DNA of 64,000 nucleotides from Herminiimonas sp. Lineage in GTDB: Bacteria > Pseudomonadota > Gammaproteobacteria > Burkholderiales > Burkholderiaceae_D. This document shows positions 27,485 through 35,521 of this stretch, in pieces. Both the position numbers and the translations under genes were made by a program. Numbering within the stretch: position 1 is the first letter of the stretch; every line of letters starts with the position of its first letter. Location: the NCBI GenBank assembly GCA_028292265.1, contig JAQGMR010000053.1, forward strand, positions 1-64,000. Direction: 5' to 3'. The notes under the pieces were generated by a model. That model was not told the DNA's origin and ran no database searches. It saw nothing but the letters and a program-made list of their open reading frames with translations.

Positions 27485-29164
27485 TCACGTTTTTTGGCCC
27501 GCCTGTTTCCGAATCCCTGCGATAGTGGTGCGCGGTGTAATCGCTTCGGGACTCACGCGAAGTTCCAGCAGTGCCGGCCCATCCTGCCGCCTGGCGCGCT
27601 CGAACGCATCGGCAAAATCGGCGGTCGCTTCTACCAGTTCGGCATGGGCGCCGTACGCCTTCGCCAACGCGACAAAATCCGGATTGAACAGATCGCTGCC
27701 GTGGACGCGACCGGGATAATGGCGTTCCTGATGCATGCGAATACTGCCGTACATGCCGTTGTTAACGACGATAAAGACGATGTTCAACTTGTGCTGGGTA
27801 GCAGTCGCAAGTTCCTGGCCATTCATCAGGAAGCAGCCATCGCCGGCGAAGCAAACCACGGTGCGCTCGGGATGCACCAGCTTCGCCGCAACCGATGCCG
27901 GTACCTCATAGCCCATCGTGCCGCTGGTGGGAGAGAGTTGCGTGCGAAAGCCCCGGTATTGATAAAAGCGCTGCACCCACAACGTGTAGTTGCCGGCGCC
28001 GTTGACCACGATAGAGTCTGCCGGCAGCGTCTCACGCAGATGCTGCATGACGTCGCCCATGTCAACCGGGCCTGGCATCGGCGAATGCTTCAAATTATTC
28101 AGGTAATCGTTCCTGGCGCCAGCAGTCCAGTCTTGCCATGGCATTGAATCCAGCGGAGCCAGCGCCATGGCGGCCCTGGCGAATTCGTCCATGCCCGCGT
28201 TGATCATCAAATCGGCACGGTACACCCGCCCGAGTTCACCCGGATCGCGATGCACATGAACCAGTTGCTGCACCGGTTTGGGAATGGCAAAGAGGGAATA
28301 GCCGTTGGTGCTGGTTTCCCCAAGCCGCGGCCCCACCGCGACTACAAGGTCCGATGCCTTGATGCGGGCGGCCAGATTCGGGTCCATGCCCAGGCCGGCT
28401 TCGCCGATAAAATTGGGATGGCAGTGGTCCATCAAATCATGGCGACGGAAGCCGCAGGCAACCGGCAGATTGAACTTCTCGGCAAACTGCGCAATGTCCT
28501 TGCAGGCCTGGTCCGACCACGCACCGCCACCCAGAATCACCAGTGGCTGTTTGGCGACTGCCAGCATGCCCCGCATCTTCTCCATGGCGTCCTGCGCCGG
28601 GTGCGTCTCGAAGCGCTGATAACGCGGACTGTCGGGCACCGAAACCTGGTCGACCAGCATGTCTTCCGGCAGTGCCAGCACGACAGGCCCGGGACGGCCC
28701 GAGGTTGCAATATGAAAGGCGCGGCTAATGAATTCCGGAATGCGGCGCGCATCATCAATCTGGTCGACCCACTTGGCGATGTGCCCGAACATGTGACGGT
28801 AGTCGATTTCCTGCCAGGCCTCACGACCCAAAGTGTCGCGCGCTACCTGTCCTACAAAAACGATAAGGGGAGTGGAGTCCTGGCGCGCGGTGTGAATGCC
28901 AATGCTCGCATTCGTTGCACCGGGTCCGCGAGTGACGAAGCAGATGCCTGGTTCGCCGGTCAGCTTGCCATGCGCCTCCGCCATGTAGGCAGCGCCGCCT
29001 TCCTGCCGGCATACGATCAGCCGTATCGCATCCTTCTCTGTGTAGAGGGCGTCGAGCACGTCAAGGAAACTTTCGCCCGGAACGCAATAGGCGGTATCCA
29101 CGCCATGGATCTTCAACGCATCGACCAGTACATGGCCCCCGCTTCGCGGCTTCATTTGCTTCAT
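27485..29164 (-). CDS. Thiamine diphosphate-dependent decarboxylase / acetolactate synthase-like enzyme
   Basis: A 559-residue ThDP enzyme. The catalytic glutamate is E55 in VCRQEGGAAYMAEA. The central domain covers about 195-335. The cofactor motif runs from GDG at 441-443 to NN at 468-469. It is of the acetolactate synthase / benzoylformate decarboxylase superfamily but not clearly one named member. AAAAGGAAGCAG precedes the ATG at 29164. With the downstream semialdehyde dehydrogenase it could decarboxylate a 2-oxoacid to an aldehyde that is then oxidised. Confidence 0.88.
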   Translation of the reverse strand: MKQMKPRSGGHVLVDALKIHGVDTAYCVPGESFLDVLDALYTEKDAIRLIVCRQEGGAAYMAEAHGKLTGEPGICFVTRGPGATNASIGIHTARQDSTPLIVFVGQVARDTLGREAWQEIDYRHMFGHIAKWVDQIDDARRIPEFISRAFHIATSGRPGPVVLALPEDMLVDQVSVPDSPRYQRFETHPAQDAMEKMRGMLAVAKQPLVILGGGAWSDQACKDIAQFAEKFNLPVACGFRRHDLMDHCHPNFIGEAGLGMDPNLAARIKASDLVVAVGPRLGETSTNGYSLFAIPKPVQQLVHVHRDPGELGRVYRADLMINAGMDEFARAAMALAPLDSMPWQDWTAGARNDYLNNLKHSPMPGPVDMGDVMQHLRETLPADSIVVNGAGNYTLWVQRFYQYRGFRTQLSPTSGTMGYEVPASVAAKLVHPERTVVCFAGDGCFLMNGQELATATQHKLNIVFIVVNNGMYGSIRMHQERHYPGRVHGSDLFNPDFVALAKAYGAHAELVEATADFADAFERARRQDGPALLELRVSPEAITPRTTIAGIRKQAGQKT

Positions 29165-29531
29165 CTGCTTCCTTTTTCAAAAGTCATGGTACGTGACACA
29201 AGAGCCGCAGATTTGAAGCCTTGGCAGGCGCAATCGGTGCTGTCAACGGAGAATTAAATATAGTCGCGGGTTTCGAGATAGTCAATACGCTTAATTAACT
29301 AACTTAATTGAAATCGCACGCGGTCGTGCACTTCTGACTGGCGCACGCACCAGCGCAGGGCTTGAAGCAGATGCGCATTCGCCGCCTGGGGAATGCAGTC
29401 GCAATGCGCGCATTCATGGGGAGCACGAAAGTGCGAAGATTAGTTCCTTGCACCGGGCCTGCATTCCGGCTGCGCATTGGTAGCGCATTGCCTGCGCCCT
29501 GTTGCCGAAGTTGACTACGATTTGACAGTAG
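29165..29531. other. Promoter region of the ThDP-enzyme operon
   Basis: Gap between marR and the ThDP gene. The part next to the ThDP gene (about 29250-29313) is strongly AT-rich in an otherwise GC-rich window and holds the motif listed at 29291-29312. The remainder shows no gene and no clear hairpin. Confidence 0.5.
29291..29312. promoter_or_regulatory. AT-rich motif, possible MarR site (left)
   Basis: Contains the palindrome TTAATTAA and then AACTTAATTGAA. A related motif is found on the other side of marR. About 130 bases upstream of the ThDP enzyme start. Assignment to the adjacent MarR protein is inferred from the shared pattern and position. Confidence 0.35.
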
Positions 29532-30359
29532 CTACGACTGCTGGCTGCGTTTCGCAGCCCTGGCCGCGCGGCCCCGCTGCGTGGTCTTGAGTATGTCCAC
29601 CGTATGGGCAAAGTCGTCCATCAGGGACGCCACTGTCGTGGCAAGGTGGCGGAAGTCTTCGCCTGAAAGTCCACGAAACAGTTGATCGTTGACGAACAGG
29701 CGTTCCGCGGCGATCTGTTGCACCCTCTTCTCGCAAGCCGCGGTGACGCGCAACAGTACGCTTCGACCATCATCCGGGTTTCGCTTTTTGGCGACCAGGC
29801 CGGCGCTCTCAAGCTTGATGATTTCGCTGGTAATAAAGGCGGTGGACACATGCAGGCGTTTGGCTACATCGGTAATGCTGACGCCAGAAGCGTCCTGGTA
29901 CTGCGCGATGATCATGACGATGTTGTATTGCGGCGAGGTCACGCCAAGTTGTGCCGCCAGATAGGCGCGAGCGGAACCAAGATAGCTTGCCAGCGAAGAC
30001 AGGTCGTAAAGGAACTGCCGGAAATCACGATCTGATTTTCCGTCGCGATCAAGAAGTTCTTGCTTGGAAACGGTTGGAAATAGCTGGAACGCGCGCCCTG
30101 TACTGGCTCCGTCATTCGACTTTGCCGATCGGCTTGCCCCCCGCTTTTCCGCCGGCTTTGCTGGTGCCTTGGGAGGCACTTTGGAAGCCGCTTTCGGAAC
30201 CATTCTGGACGACCCACCGGGCGATACTTTGGAAGGCACTTTGGCAGACGCCCTTGAAGGGGCTCCGGAAGCGCGGGGCGCACTGGCGGCCAAAGCCTTC
30301 TTTTTTTCTGGAGCGTCCATCGAGCACATCGAGCGGGTCTTTTTGGTTGAGCGGGTCAC
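29532..30359 (-). CDS. MarR family regulator with a histone H1-like N-terminal tail
   Basis: Up to 275 residues. The last 170 are a MarR winged-helix protein: LGVTSPQYNIVMIIAQYQD, VSITDVAKRLHVSTAFITSEI, and the wing RNPDDGRSVLLRV. The first 100 are a low-complexity tail rich in Ala, Lys, Pro and Ser with repeats like SKVPPKAPAKPAEK, as in bacterial histone H1-like proteins. MarR proteins are normally about 150 residues. The GTG at 30359 and ATGs at 30329 and 30320 all fit the frame and none has a good ribosome site, so the start is open, but all keep most of the tail. Flanking motifs suggest it controls both neighbouring operons. Confidence 0.85.
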   Translation of the reverse strand: MTRSTKKTRSMCSMDAPEKKKALAASAPRASGAPSRASAKVPSKVSPGGSSRMVPKAASKVPPKAPAKPAEKRGASRSAKSNDGASTGRAFQLFPTVSKQELLDRDGKSDRDFRQFLYDLSSLASYLGSARAYLAAQLGVTSPQYNIVMIIAQYQDASGVSITDVAKRLHVSTAFITSEIIKLESAGLVAKKRNPDDGRSVLLRVTAACEKRVQQIAAERLFVNDQLFRGLSGEDFRHLATTVASLMDDFAHTVDILKTTQRGRAARAAKRSQQS

Positions 30360-30439
30360 CGCCGGACTTTAACCAAAAACGAGTCTAAAGTATAGACGCT
30401 GAGATCGGCGCCGCAGGGAGTCCAACAATTTACTTAACA

Positions 30440-30459
30440 AACTTAATCAATTAACTTGA
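30440..30459. promoter_or_regulatory. AT-rich inverted repeat, possible MarR site (right)
   Basis: The region AACTTAATCAATTAACTTGA contains the perfect inverted repeat TTAAT-CA-ATTAA. It shares AACTTAAT with the element on the other side of marR. It lies between marR and the plus-strand monooxygenase gene, where it could control both. Confidence 0.4.
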
Positions 30460-30663
30460 CTAAAGCGATCCGTCTAAATTATCTTGAGGTCGAAGGCGTG
30501 GGCAAGCTGATCAAGGAACGCTTTAAGAAAAAGCGTGCCGGCGAAGGCGAGCAACACGGCGTGGCGTCAGCCCGTCGCACGGAAGACCGGGCCGAGGTGT
30601 TGCCGCGATCGTGTATTCATGCCCAAGCGTGTGTCCATTAATCCAGAATAGGTGGCTGAAACC

Positions 30664-32154
30664 ATGTCTCGAACCGGAAAAAAACATTTAGAAAGCCTGC
30701 ACGATGGCCGTCAGATTTTCATCGACGGCGCTGTCGTCAAGAACCACGTCGATCATCCCGCGTTCCGCGAGAGCATCAAGTCTGCTGCGGCAATGTACGA
30801 CTACCAACTGCGGCCCGAAAATATCGAGCGCATGACGTTCACCTCGCCGAAAACTGGCGAGGCAGTGAGCCGCATGTGGCAACTGCCGACCTCCTATGCG
30901 GAACTGATTGAACGGCGCAATGCGCTGGAGTCGTGGGCCAACTTGTCTTGCGGCTTTTTTGGCCGATCTCCTGACCACGTCGCATCGGCTATTGCCGGCA
31001 TGTATATGGGCATGGATCTGTACAAGAGCTCCGGGGAAAAATTTGCTTCGGCGCTCTCCGACTACTATGAATATGCGCGCGACAATGATCTGTATCTGAC
31101 CTACGTCATCATCAATCCGCAGGCCGACCGCAGCAAGAGCGCCTCGGAACAGGCGGACGAGCATTTGGTCGCCGGCGTTGTGGACGAGGACCACGAAGGC
31201 ATCACGATCAAGGGCGCCAAGATGCTCGGCACTGGCTGCCCGATGTCGAACGAGGTGATGGTTGCCTCAATCCAGCCTTTGAAGGCGGGGGACGAGAAAT
31301 ACAGCTTCACGGCAATGGTTCCATTGAACGCAAAAGGCGTGAAGCTGATTTCCAGGAAATCCTACGAGGCGTCCGCCGCCTCAAAATTCGACAACCCGCT
31401 CTCGTCCTCCTTCGACGAAAACGACAGCGTGCTTTATTTCGACGAAGTCAAAATTCCCTGGGAACGGGTATTCGTACTCAACAACCTGCAGATGGCGCAG
31501 GCACAGTGGCATGCCACGCCGGCCCATGTGTACCAGAACTACCAATGCCAGATTCGCCTGATGGTAAAGATGCGCTTCCTGCTTGGCCTGGCGCGCAAAA
31601 TTACCGAAACCAATGGCGTAATCGGCTTCCCGCCAGTCAGGGAAACGCTCGGCCAGATGGCTGCCGAAGTGTCCATGGTTGAAGGCATGGTTGAGGCGAT
31701 GGAAATCAGCGGCTCAATGTACGGGAAGTATTTTGTACCGAACGCGAAGCGGCTCTATTCAGCAACCGTCATCACGCAGCAGCTCTACCCGAAGTTCCTG
31801 CACTCGCTGCGTGAACTGGCAGGTGGCGGCATGATCATGCTGCCTTCTTGTGCAGCGGATTTCGCAAACGCGGAGATTGCCAGCCTGATTGAGAAGACCC
31901 AGCGCTCGCCTGCGACCGATTCCCTCGGGCGCGTGAAGCTGTTCAAGCTGGCGTGGGACGCTGTCGGCTCCGAGTTTGGCTCCCGTCACCTGCAATATGA
32001 GATGTTTTACTCCGGCGCCAACATGGTCACCCGCGGACACTCTTTCCGCACGTATGATTGGGAAAAGGCGGTCGGCATGGTAGACGATTTCATGGCCGGC
32101 TATGACTTGCCGGAGACTGCCGACCCTGCAGTGAAAATCGGACGCGTGGCCTGA
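30664..32154 (+). CDS. 4-hydroxyphenylacetate 3-monooxygenase family oxygenase (HpaB/PvcC type)
   Basis: A 496-residue FADH2-dependent oxygenase of the HpaB superfamily. Typical parts are TSYAELIERRNALESWA, HLVAGVVDEDHEGITIKGAK, VKIPWERVFVLNN and RELAGGGMIMLPS in the C-terminal helical domain. It hydroxylates a phenolic ring using reduced flavin from the partner gene 91 bases downstream. The ATG at 30664 has GGTGG at correct spacing; a GTG four codons earlier is less likely. The substrate is probably a hydroxylated aromatic acid, given the UbiD-type gene in the same operon. Confidence 0.9.
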   Translation: MSRTGKKHLESLHDGRQIFIDGAVVKNHVDHPAFRESIKSAAAMYDYQLRPENIERMTFTSPKTGEAVSRMWQLPTSYAELIERRNALESWANLSCGFFGRSPDHVASAIAGMYMGMDLYKSSGEKFASALSDYYEYARDNDLYLTYVIINPQADRSKSASEQADEHLVAGVVDEDHEGITIKGAKMLGTGCPMSNEVMVASIQPLKAGDEKYSFTAMVPLNAKGVKLISRKSYEASAASKFDNPLSSSFDENDSVLYFDEVKIPWERVFVLNNLQMAQAQWHATPAHVYQNYQCQIRLMVKMRFLLGLARKITETNGVIGFPPVRETLGQMAAEVSMVEGMVEAMEISGSMYGKYFVPNAKRLYSATVITQQLYPKFLHSLRELAGGGMIMLPSCAADFANAEIASLIEKTQRSPATDSLGRVKLFKLAWDAVGSEFGSRHLQYEMFYSGANMVTRGHSFRTYDWEKAVGMVDDFMAGYDLPETADPAVKIGRVA

Positions 32155-32167
32155 GGGGCATTTCCAT

Positions 32168-32197
32168 AGGGGCGCCTTTCGCCAAGGGCGCCTTTCC
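32168..32197 (+). other. Hairpin between oxygenase and reductase genes
   Basis: Two GGCGCC hexamers at 32171-32176 and 32187-32192 lie in inverted context (GGCGCCTT ... AAGGGCGCC with one bulged G), followed by TTTCC. It may be a weak or partial terminator, or an RNA processing site that lowers reductase expression. Confidence 0.35.
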
Positions 32198-32245
32198 TGG
32201 ACGCGTCGCATGAGGCCCGCTGTTTGAAACGAAGGAATCTCGACC

Positions 32246-32794
32246 ATGGCTGCTATTGATACACGGGCGCTTCGAAATATCCTTGGCTGCTACGCGACTG
32301 GTGTGGCAATCATCACCACGCGGGCAGCTAACGGGCAACACGTTGCAGTCACCGTAAATTCGTTTTCCTCCGTTTCACTGGATCCGCCCCTTGTGCTCTT
32401 TTCCCTGGCGCGCAAGGCAAACGTGCTGGAAACCTTCATGCAGGCGGATCGGTTCGCAGTCAATATTCTCGCTCATGAACAGCAGGCGCTATCAAACATG
32501 TTTGCCAAGCCCTCCACCGCGATATTTGCGGAAGGGAGCTACTCTGTTGGCCTCGGCGGTTGCGCATTGTTCGGCAATTCGCTGGCCCACCTTGAGTGCA
32601 CCAAGGCCTCGGAAGCAGATGGCGGCGACCACGTGATCTTCCTTGGTCATGTTACGCATTTCCATCGATGCGCGGCGACGCAGCCACTCGTGTTTTACTC
32701 TGGCTCCTACGGTACCTACTCCCGCGATCAGTGGAGCAAGTTGCCACCTTCGGATGGTTCGCTCTCCGAGTTTTCCGTAACCGGGTGGGGCTGA
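32246..32794 (+). CDS. Flavin reductase family protein (HpaC type)
   Basis: A 182-residue NAD(P)H:flavin oxidoreductase. The family signature is ILGCYATGVAIITTRAA near the start, then NSFSSVSLDPPLVLFSLAR and RFAVNILAHEQQALSNMFA. It supplies reduced FAD to the HpaB-type oxygenase encoded just upstream. GAAGGAATCTCGACC precedes the ATG at 32246. The C terminus of about 25 residues (YGTYSRDQWSKLPPSDG) is slightly longer than in HpaC. Confidence 0.91.
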   Translation: MAAIDTRALRNILGCYATGVAIITTRAANGQHVAVTVNSFSSVSLDPPLVLFSLARKANVLETFMQADRFAVNILAHEQQALSNMFAKPSTAIFAEGSYSVGLGGCALFGNSLAHLECTKASEADGGDHVIFLGHVTHFHRCAATQPLVFYSGSYGTYSRDQWSKLPPSDGSLSEFSVTGWG

Positions 32795-32860
32795 CGCTGT
32801 CGACCCCTGCCATCCAAAACACCTACCTCAAGCATAAACCGATACTGGAGTGACCCACCA

Positions 32861-33847
32861 ATGAGCCGCAGACTATTCATTTCCGCCTTGCTGACCGGAC
32901 TGGCCAGCGCAACAGTGCTTCAGGCCGGGGTCGCTCACGCCGCCGATTGGCCGGACAAACCGATCCGGATGATCGTGCCCTTCGCGCCCGGTGGCAACAC
33001 CGACATCGTTGCGAGGACGGTGGCGCAGTACCTCCAACCCTTGCTGGGCCAAACGGTCATCGTCGAAAACAAGGCCGGCGCGGGCGGCATGATCGCAACT
33101 GATTATGTGGCGAAGTCGCCTCCCGATGGTTATACGCTATTGATGTCCTCCACCGGGCCGCATACGGTCCTGCCGAGCATCATGCCCAACATCAAATACG
33201 ATCCGATCAAGGACCTCGCGCCGGTCAGCAATGTCAGCAGCAACGCGCTGGTATTGCTCGTCAATCCTTCGCTGCCAGTGCACTCGGTGTCGGAACTGAT
33301 CGCACTCGCCAAGCGGGAACCGGGCAAGCTGAGCTTCAGCTCGGCCGGAATCGGCGGCACCACCCACATGTCCGCGGAAATGTTCAAGGCCATGGCCGGA
33401 ATAAATCTTCTGCATGTGCCCTACAAGGGTGGCGCGCCGGCGACCACGGCAGCGCTCGCTGGCGAGGTGCAGATCACCTTCGCGAACCTGTCGGACGCGA
33501 TACCGCAAATGAAAATGGGCAAGCTTCGCGCCCTGGCGGTGACGAGCGCCACCCGCCAGCCGCAGGCCCCGGAAGTGCCAACCATCGCCGAGTCAGGCCT
33601 GCCTAACTATGAATGCATCGTGTGGAACGGCGTCGTCGCACCTGGAGGCACGCCGCCGGCAATTATCAACAAGATCGCTGCAGCCGTGCACACCATCACG
33701 CGCGACCCAGCCTTTCAGGCAAAAATGACGCAGATCGGATCGGTGCCCATTGGCGACACACCGGAGCAGTTCCGCGCCTTCATCGGAAAAGAAATAACCG
33801 CGTGGCACAAGGTTGTAAAAGCCGCCAACATCAAGATGGAACAATAA
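32861..33847 (+). CDS. Bug-type tripartite tricarboxylate transporter receptor
   Basis: A 328-residue periplasmic receptor. The signal peptide ends at VAHAADWP. PIRMIVPFAPGGNTDIVART and KAGAGGMIATDYVAKSPPDGYTLL are the ligand-loop motifs. It is the third such receptor in the window, within the oxygenase-UbiD operon, and probably binds the aromatic acid that the operon degrades. The hairpin after it could limit read-through to ubiD. Confidence 0.92.
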   Translation: MSRRLFISALLTGLASATVLQAGVAHAADWPDKPIRMIVPFAPGGNTDIVARTVAQYLQPLLGQTVIVENKAGAGGMIATDYVAKSPPDGYTLLMSSTGPHTVLPSIMPNIKYDPIKDLAPVSNVSSNALVLLVNPSLPVHSVSELIALAKREPGKLSFSSAGIGGTTHMSAEMFKAMAGINLLHVPYKGGAPATTAALAGEVQITFANLSDAIPQMKMGKLRALAVTSATRQPQAPEVPTIAESGLPNYECIVWNGVVAPGGTPPAIINKIAAAVHTITRDPAFQAKMTQIGSVPIGDTPEQFRAFIGKEITAWHKVVKAANIKMEQ

Positions 33848-33857
33848 CTGAGCGCTG

Positions 33858-33883
33858 GCGGGAGGCCAAAACTGGCTTCCCGC
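33858..33883 (+). terminator. Hairpin after the Bug gene
   Basis: Eleven-base arms GCGGGAGGCCA and TGGCTTCCCGC with a 4-base loop and one G-T pair start 11 bases after the Bug stop codon. No good T-run follows, so termination may be partial. Expression of ubiD, 95 bases further on, may be reduced but not prevented. Confidence 0.5.
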
Positions 33884-33977
33884 TGGTGTGTGCAAGCCCA
33901 GCGCCGCCGACGTCAAATCGTGGCCGCCCTCACTGTCCGCAAATCCAGGCTACTGATACTTCATAAGGAAATCCGCC

Positions 33978-35387
33978 TTGAACACAGAACTCCCCAAGGT
34001 CATCGACACACGCTTTCGCACCGCACTGAGCCGGCTGAAGGCTGCCGGACGCATTGACTGCTTCGCCGGCGAGGCCAGCACGGAACACGAAATCGCCAGC
34101 ATCCTGAAAAAACGCGATGGCGGCAAAGCGATCCTTTTCCCGGAGGTCAAGGGATTCGACATGCCGGTAATGGGAAATTTCCTTGCCTCGCAGGCCAATT
34201 GCGAAGCTGCTTTCGGCATGGACTTCAAAGGGATACGCCAGCTTGTCGGGCGCGCCATGGCCAACCCGGTCGATCCCAAGATTCAATCGACCGCCCCATG
34301 GCAAGAGAATGTCTACACCAGCGACTTCGACATCGGCAAACTGCTGCCTGCGCTGCGGCATGCGGAGGATGATCCGGGCCGCTTCATCACCGCGGGCGTG
34401 GTCATCGTGCGTGACCCGGAAACCGGCATCTACAACGCCTCATATCATCGGCTGCAGCTGGTCGGCCCAAACAGTACTGCCCTGAAGATGGACTACGGTC
34501 GTCATCTGCGCCTTGCATTCGAACGTGCCGTCAAGCGCGGAGAAGACTTGCCTATCGCCGTCTGTATCGGGACCGATCTCTCGGTGCTCTACACCGCCGC
34601 GACCATGGGCTCACAGATGCCTGAGACGGCGGACGAACTCAAGGTGGCGGGCGGACTGATCGGCGCGCCCTTGCCGGTCTGTAAAGGAATCACACAGGAC
34701 CTGCTGATTCCCTCTGACACGGAGATTGTGCTTGAGGGTGTCCTGCGGCGCGACAAAACCGTACATGAGGGGCCTTTCGGGGAATTCATCGGCTACAACT
34801 CTGCCGACGGCCCCGCTCCTGTGTTCGACATCACGTCGATCGGGCATCGCGATTCGCCGATCTACTATGCCATCAACGGCTTCGGCCGCGAAACCGTCAT
34901 GCTGCGCAAGTACGTGCTGGAAGCCAGCCTGCTGAAAGTTTTGCAAGCGGCGACGCCATTCGTAAACGATGTGGAAATCACCGCGGGCGGCCTGCACCGT
35001 TTCCATGCCGTGCTGAGCGTGAACAAGACGTCGCCGCAGCACGATGGACTGCAACGCAACGCAATCCTGGCATCGTTCGGCGCCCTCAAGGACCTCGACA
35101 TGATCATCGCCGTGGACAGCGACATTGATATCCATGATCCGGCCGATGTGGAATATGCGCTTGCAACGCGAATGGAAGCGTCGCAAGACCTGTTCGTCAT
35201 TCCCGGCGCACGCGGACATGAATATGTGCGGAAGGGGAAGGACGGCATCCGCGCTAAACTCGGCATCGATGCTACGGTCCCGTTCGATCAGAAGGCGCGC
35301 TTTACCAGGGTCAAGTTCAAAGACACCCAGGTTGACGACAGTCGCTTCAACAGCGATACGGGTCGTCGTGTGCAATGGTTGAAATAG
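33978..35387 (+). CDS. UbiD family prenylated-FMN decarboxylase
   Basis: A 469-residue protein of the UbiD family. It shows GRFITAGVVIVRDPETGIYN, the prFMN-binding region with MDYGRHLRLAFERA, then EGPFGEFIGYNSADGP, holding the glutamates and arginine of the catalytic site. Members decarboxylate aromatic or unsaturated acids with prenylated FMN. The flavin prenyltransferase UbiX is not in the window and must be encoded elsewhere. The start is a TTG preceded by AAGGAAATC. It closes the plus-strand operon with the oxygenase and its reductase. Confidence 0.9.
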   Translation: MNTELPKVIDTRFRTALSRLKAAGRIDCFAGEASTEHEIASILKKRDGGKAILFPEVKGFDMPVMGNFLASQANCEAAFGMDFKGIRQLVGRAMANPVDPKIQSTAPWQENVYTSDFDIGKLLPALRHAEDDPGRFITAGVVIVRDPETGIYNASYHRLQLVGPNSTALKMDYGRHLRLAFERAVKRGEDLPIAVCIGTDLSVLYTAATMGSQMPETADELKVAGGLIGAPLPVCKGITQDLLIPSDTEIVLEGVLRRDKTVHEGPFGEFIGYNSADGPAPVFDITSIGHRDSPIYYAINGFGRETVMLRKYVLEASLLKVLQAATPFVNDVEITAGGLHRFHAVLSVNKTSPQHDGLQRNAILASFGALKDLDMIIAVDSDIDIHDPADVEYALATRMEASQDLFVIPGARGHEYVRKGKDGIRAKLGIDATVPFDQKARFTRVKFKDTQVDDSRFNSDTGRRVQWLK

Positions 35388-35419
35388 CGGGCTGAGATTG
35401 GTTGAAATAGCGGGCCGAG
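35376..35419. repeat. Imperfect 21-bp direct repeat at the ubiD stop codon
   Basis: The 21 bases beginning TGGTTGAAATAGCGGGC occur at 35376-35396 and again at 35399-35419, two bases apart, with one difference (T or C). The first copy includes the ubiD stop codon, so the second also ends in a WLK-stop reading. It looks like a small duplication of the gene end. Confidence 0.85.
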
Positions 35420-35521
35420 TAGCGCACCGGCCGCTCCTGGGTCCCTGCTGGGTCACAGTGGCTGCTGCAGGCTCCGGGACCACTGCCCCGGCTGGAGTGG
35501 CCGCCGATGTGGCCGCTACTC
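35417..35521. other. Nested inverted repeats between convergent genes
   Basis: Outer arms GAGTAGCG (35417-35424) and CGCTACTC (35514-35521) enclose CGGCCGCTCC / GGAGTGGCCG (one mismatch or G-T pair) and GGTCCC / GGGACC. All three pairs are in the correct nesting order, so a long structured stem can form. It lies between ubiD and the minus-strand dehydrogenase and includes the stop codon of the latter. A bidirectional terminator is the simplest explanation. Confidence 0.5.

Noticed and set aside
30456..30641. 61-codon frame before the oxygenase gene (lysine-rich)
   Set aside because: TTG start without a ribosome site, overlaps the operator-like motif, no similarity recognised.
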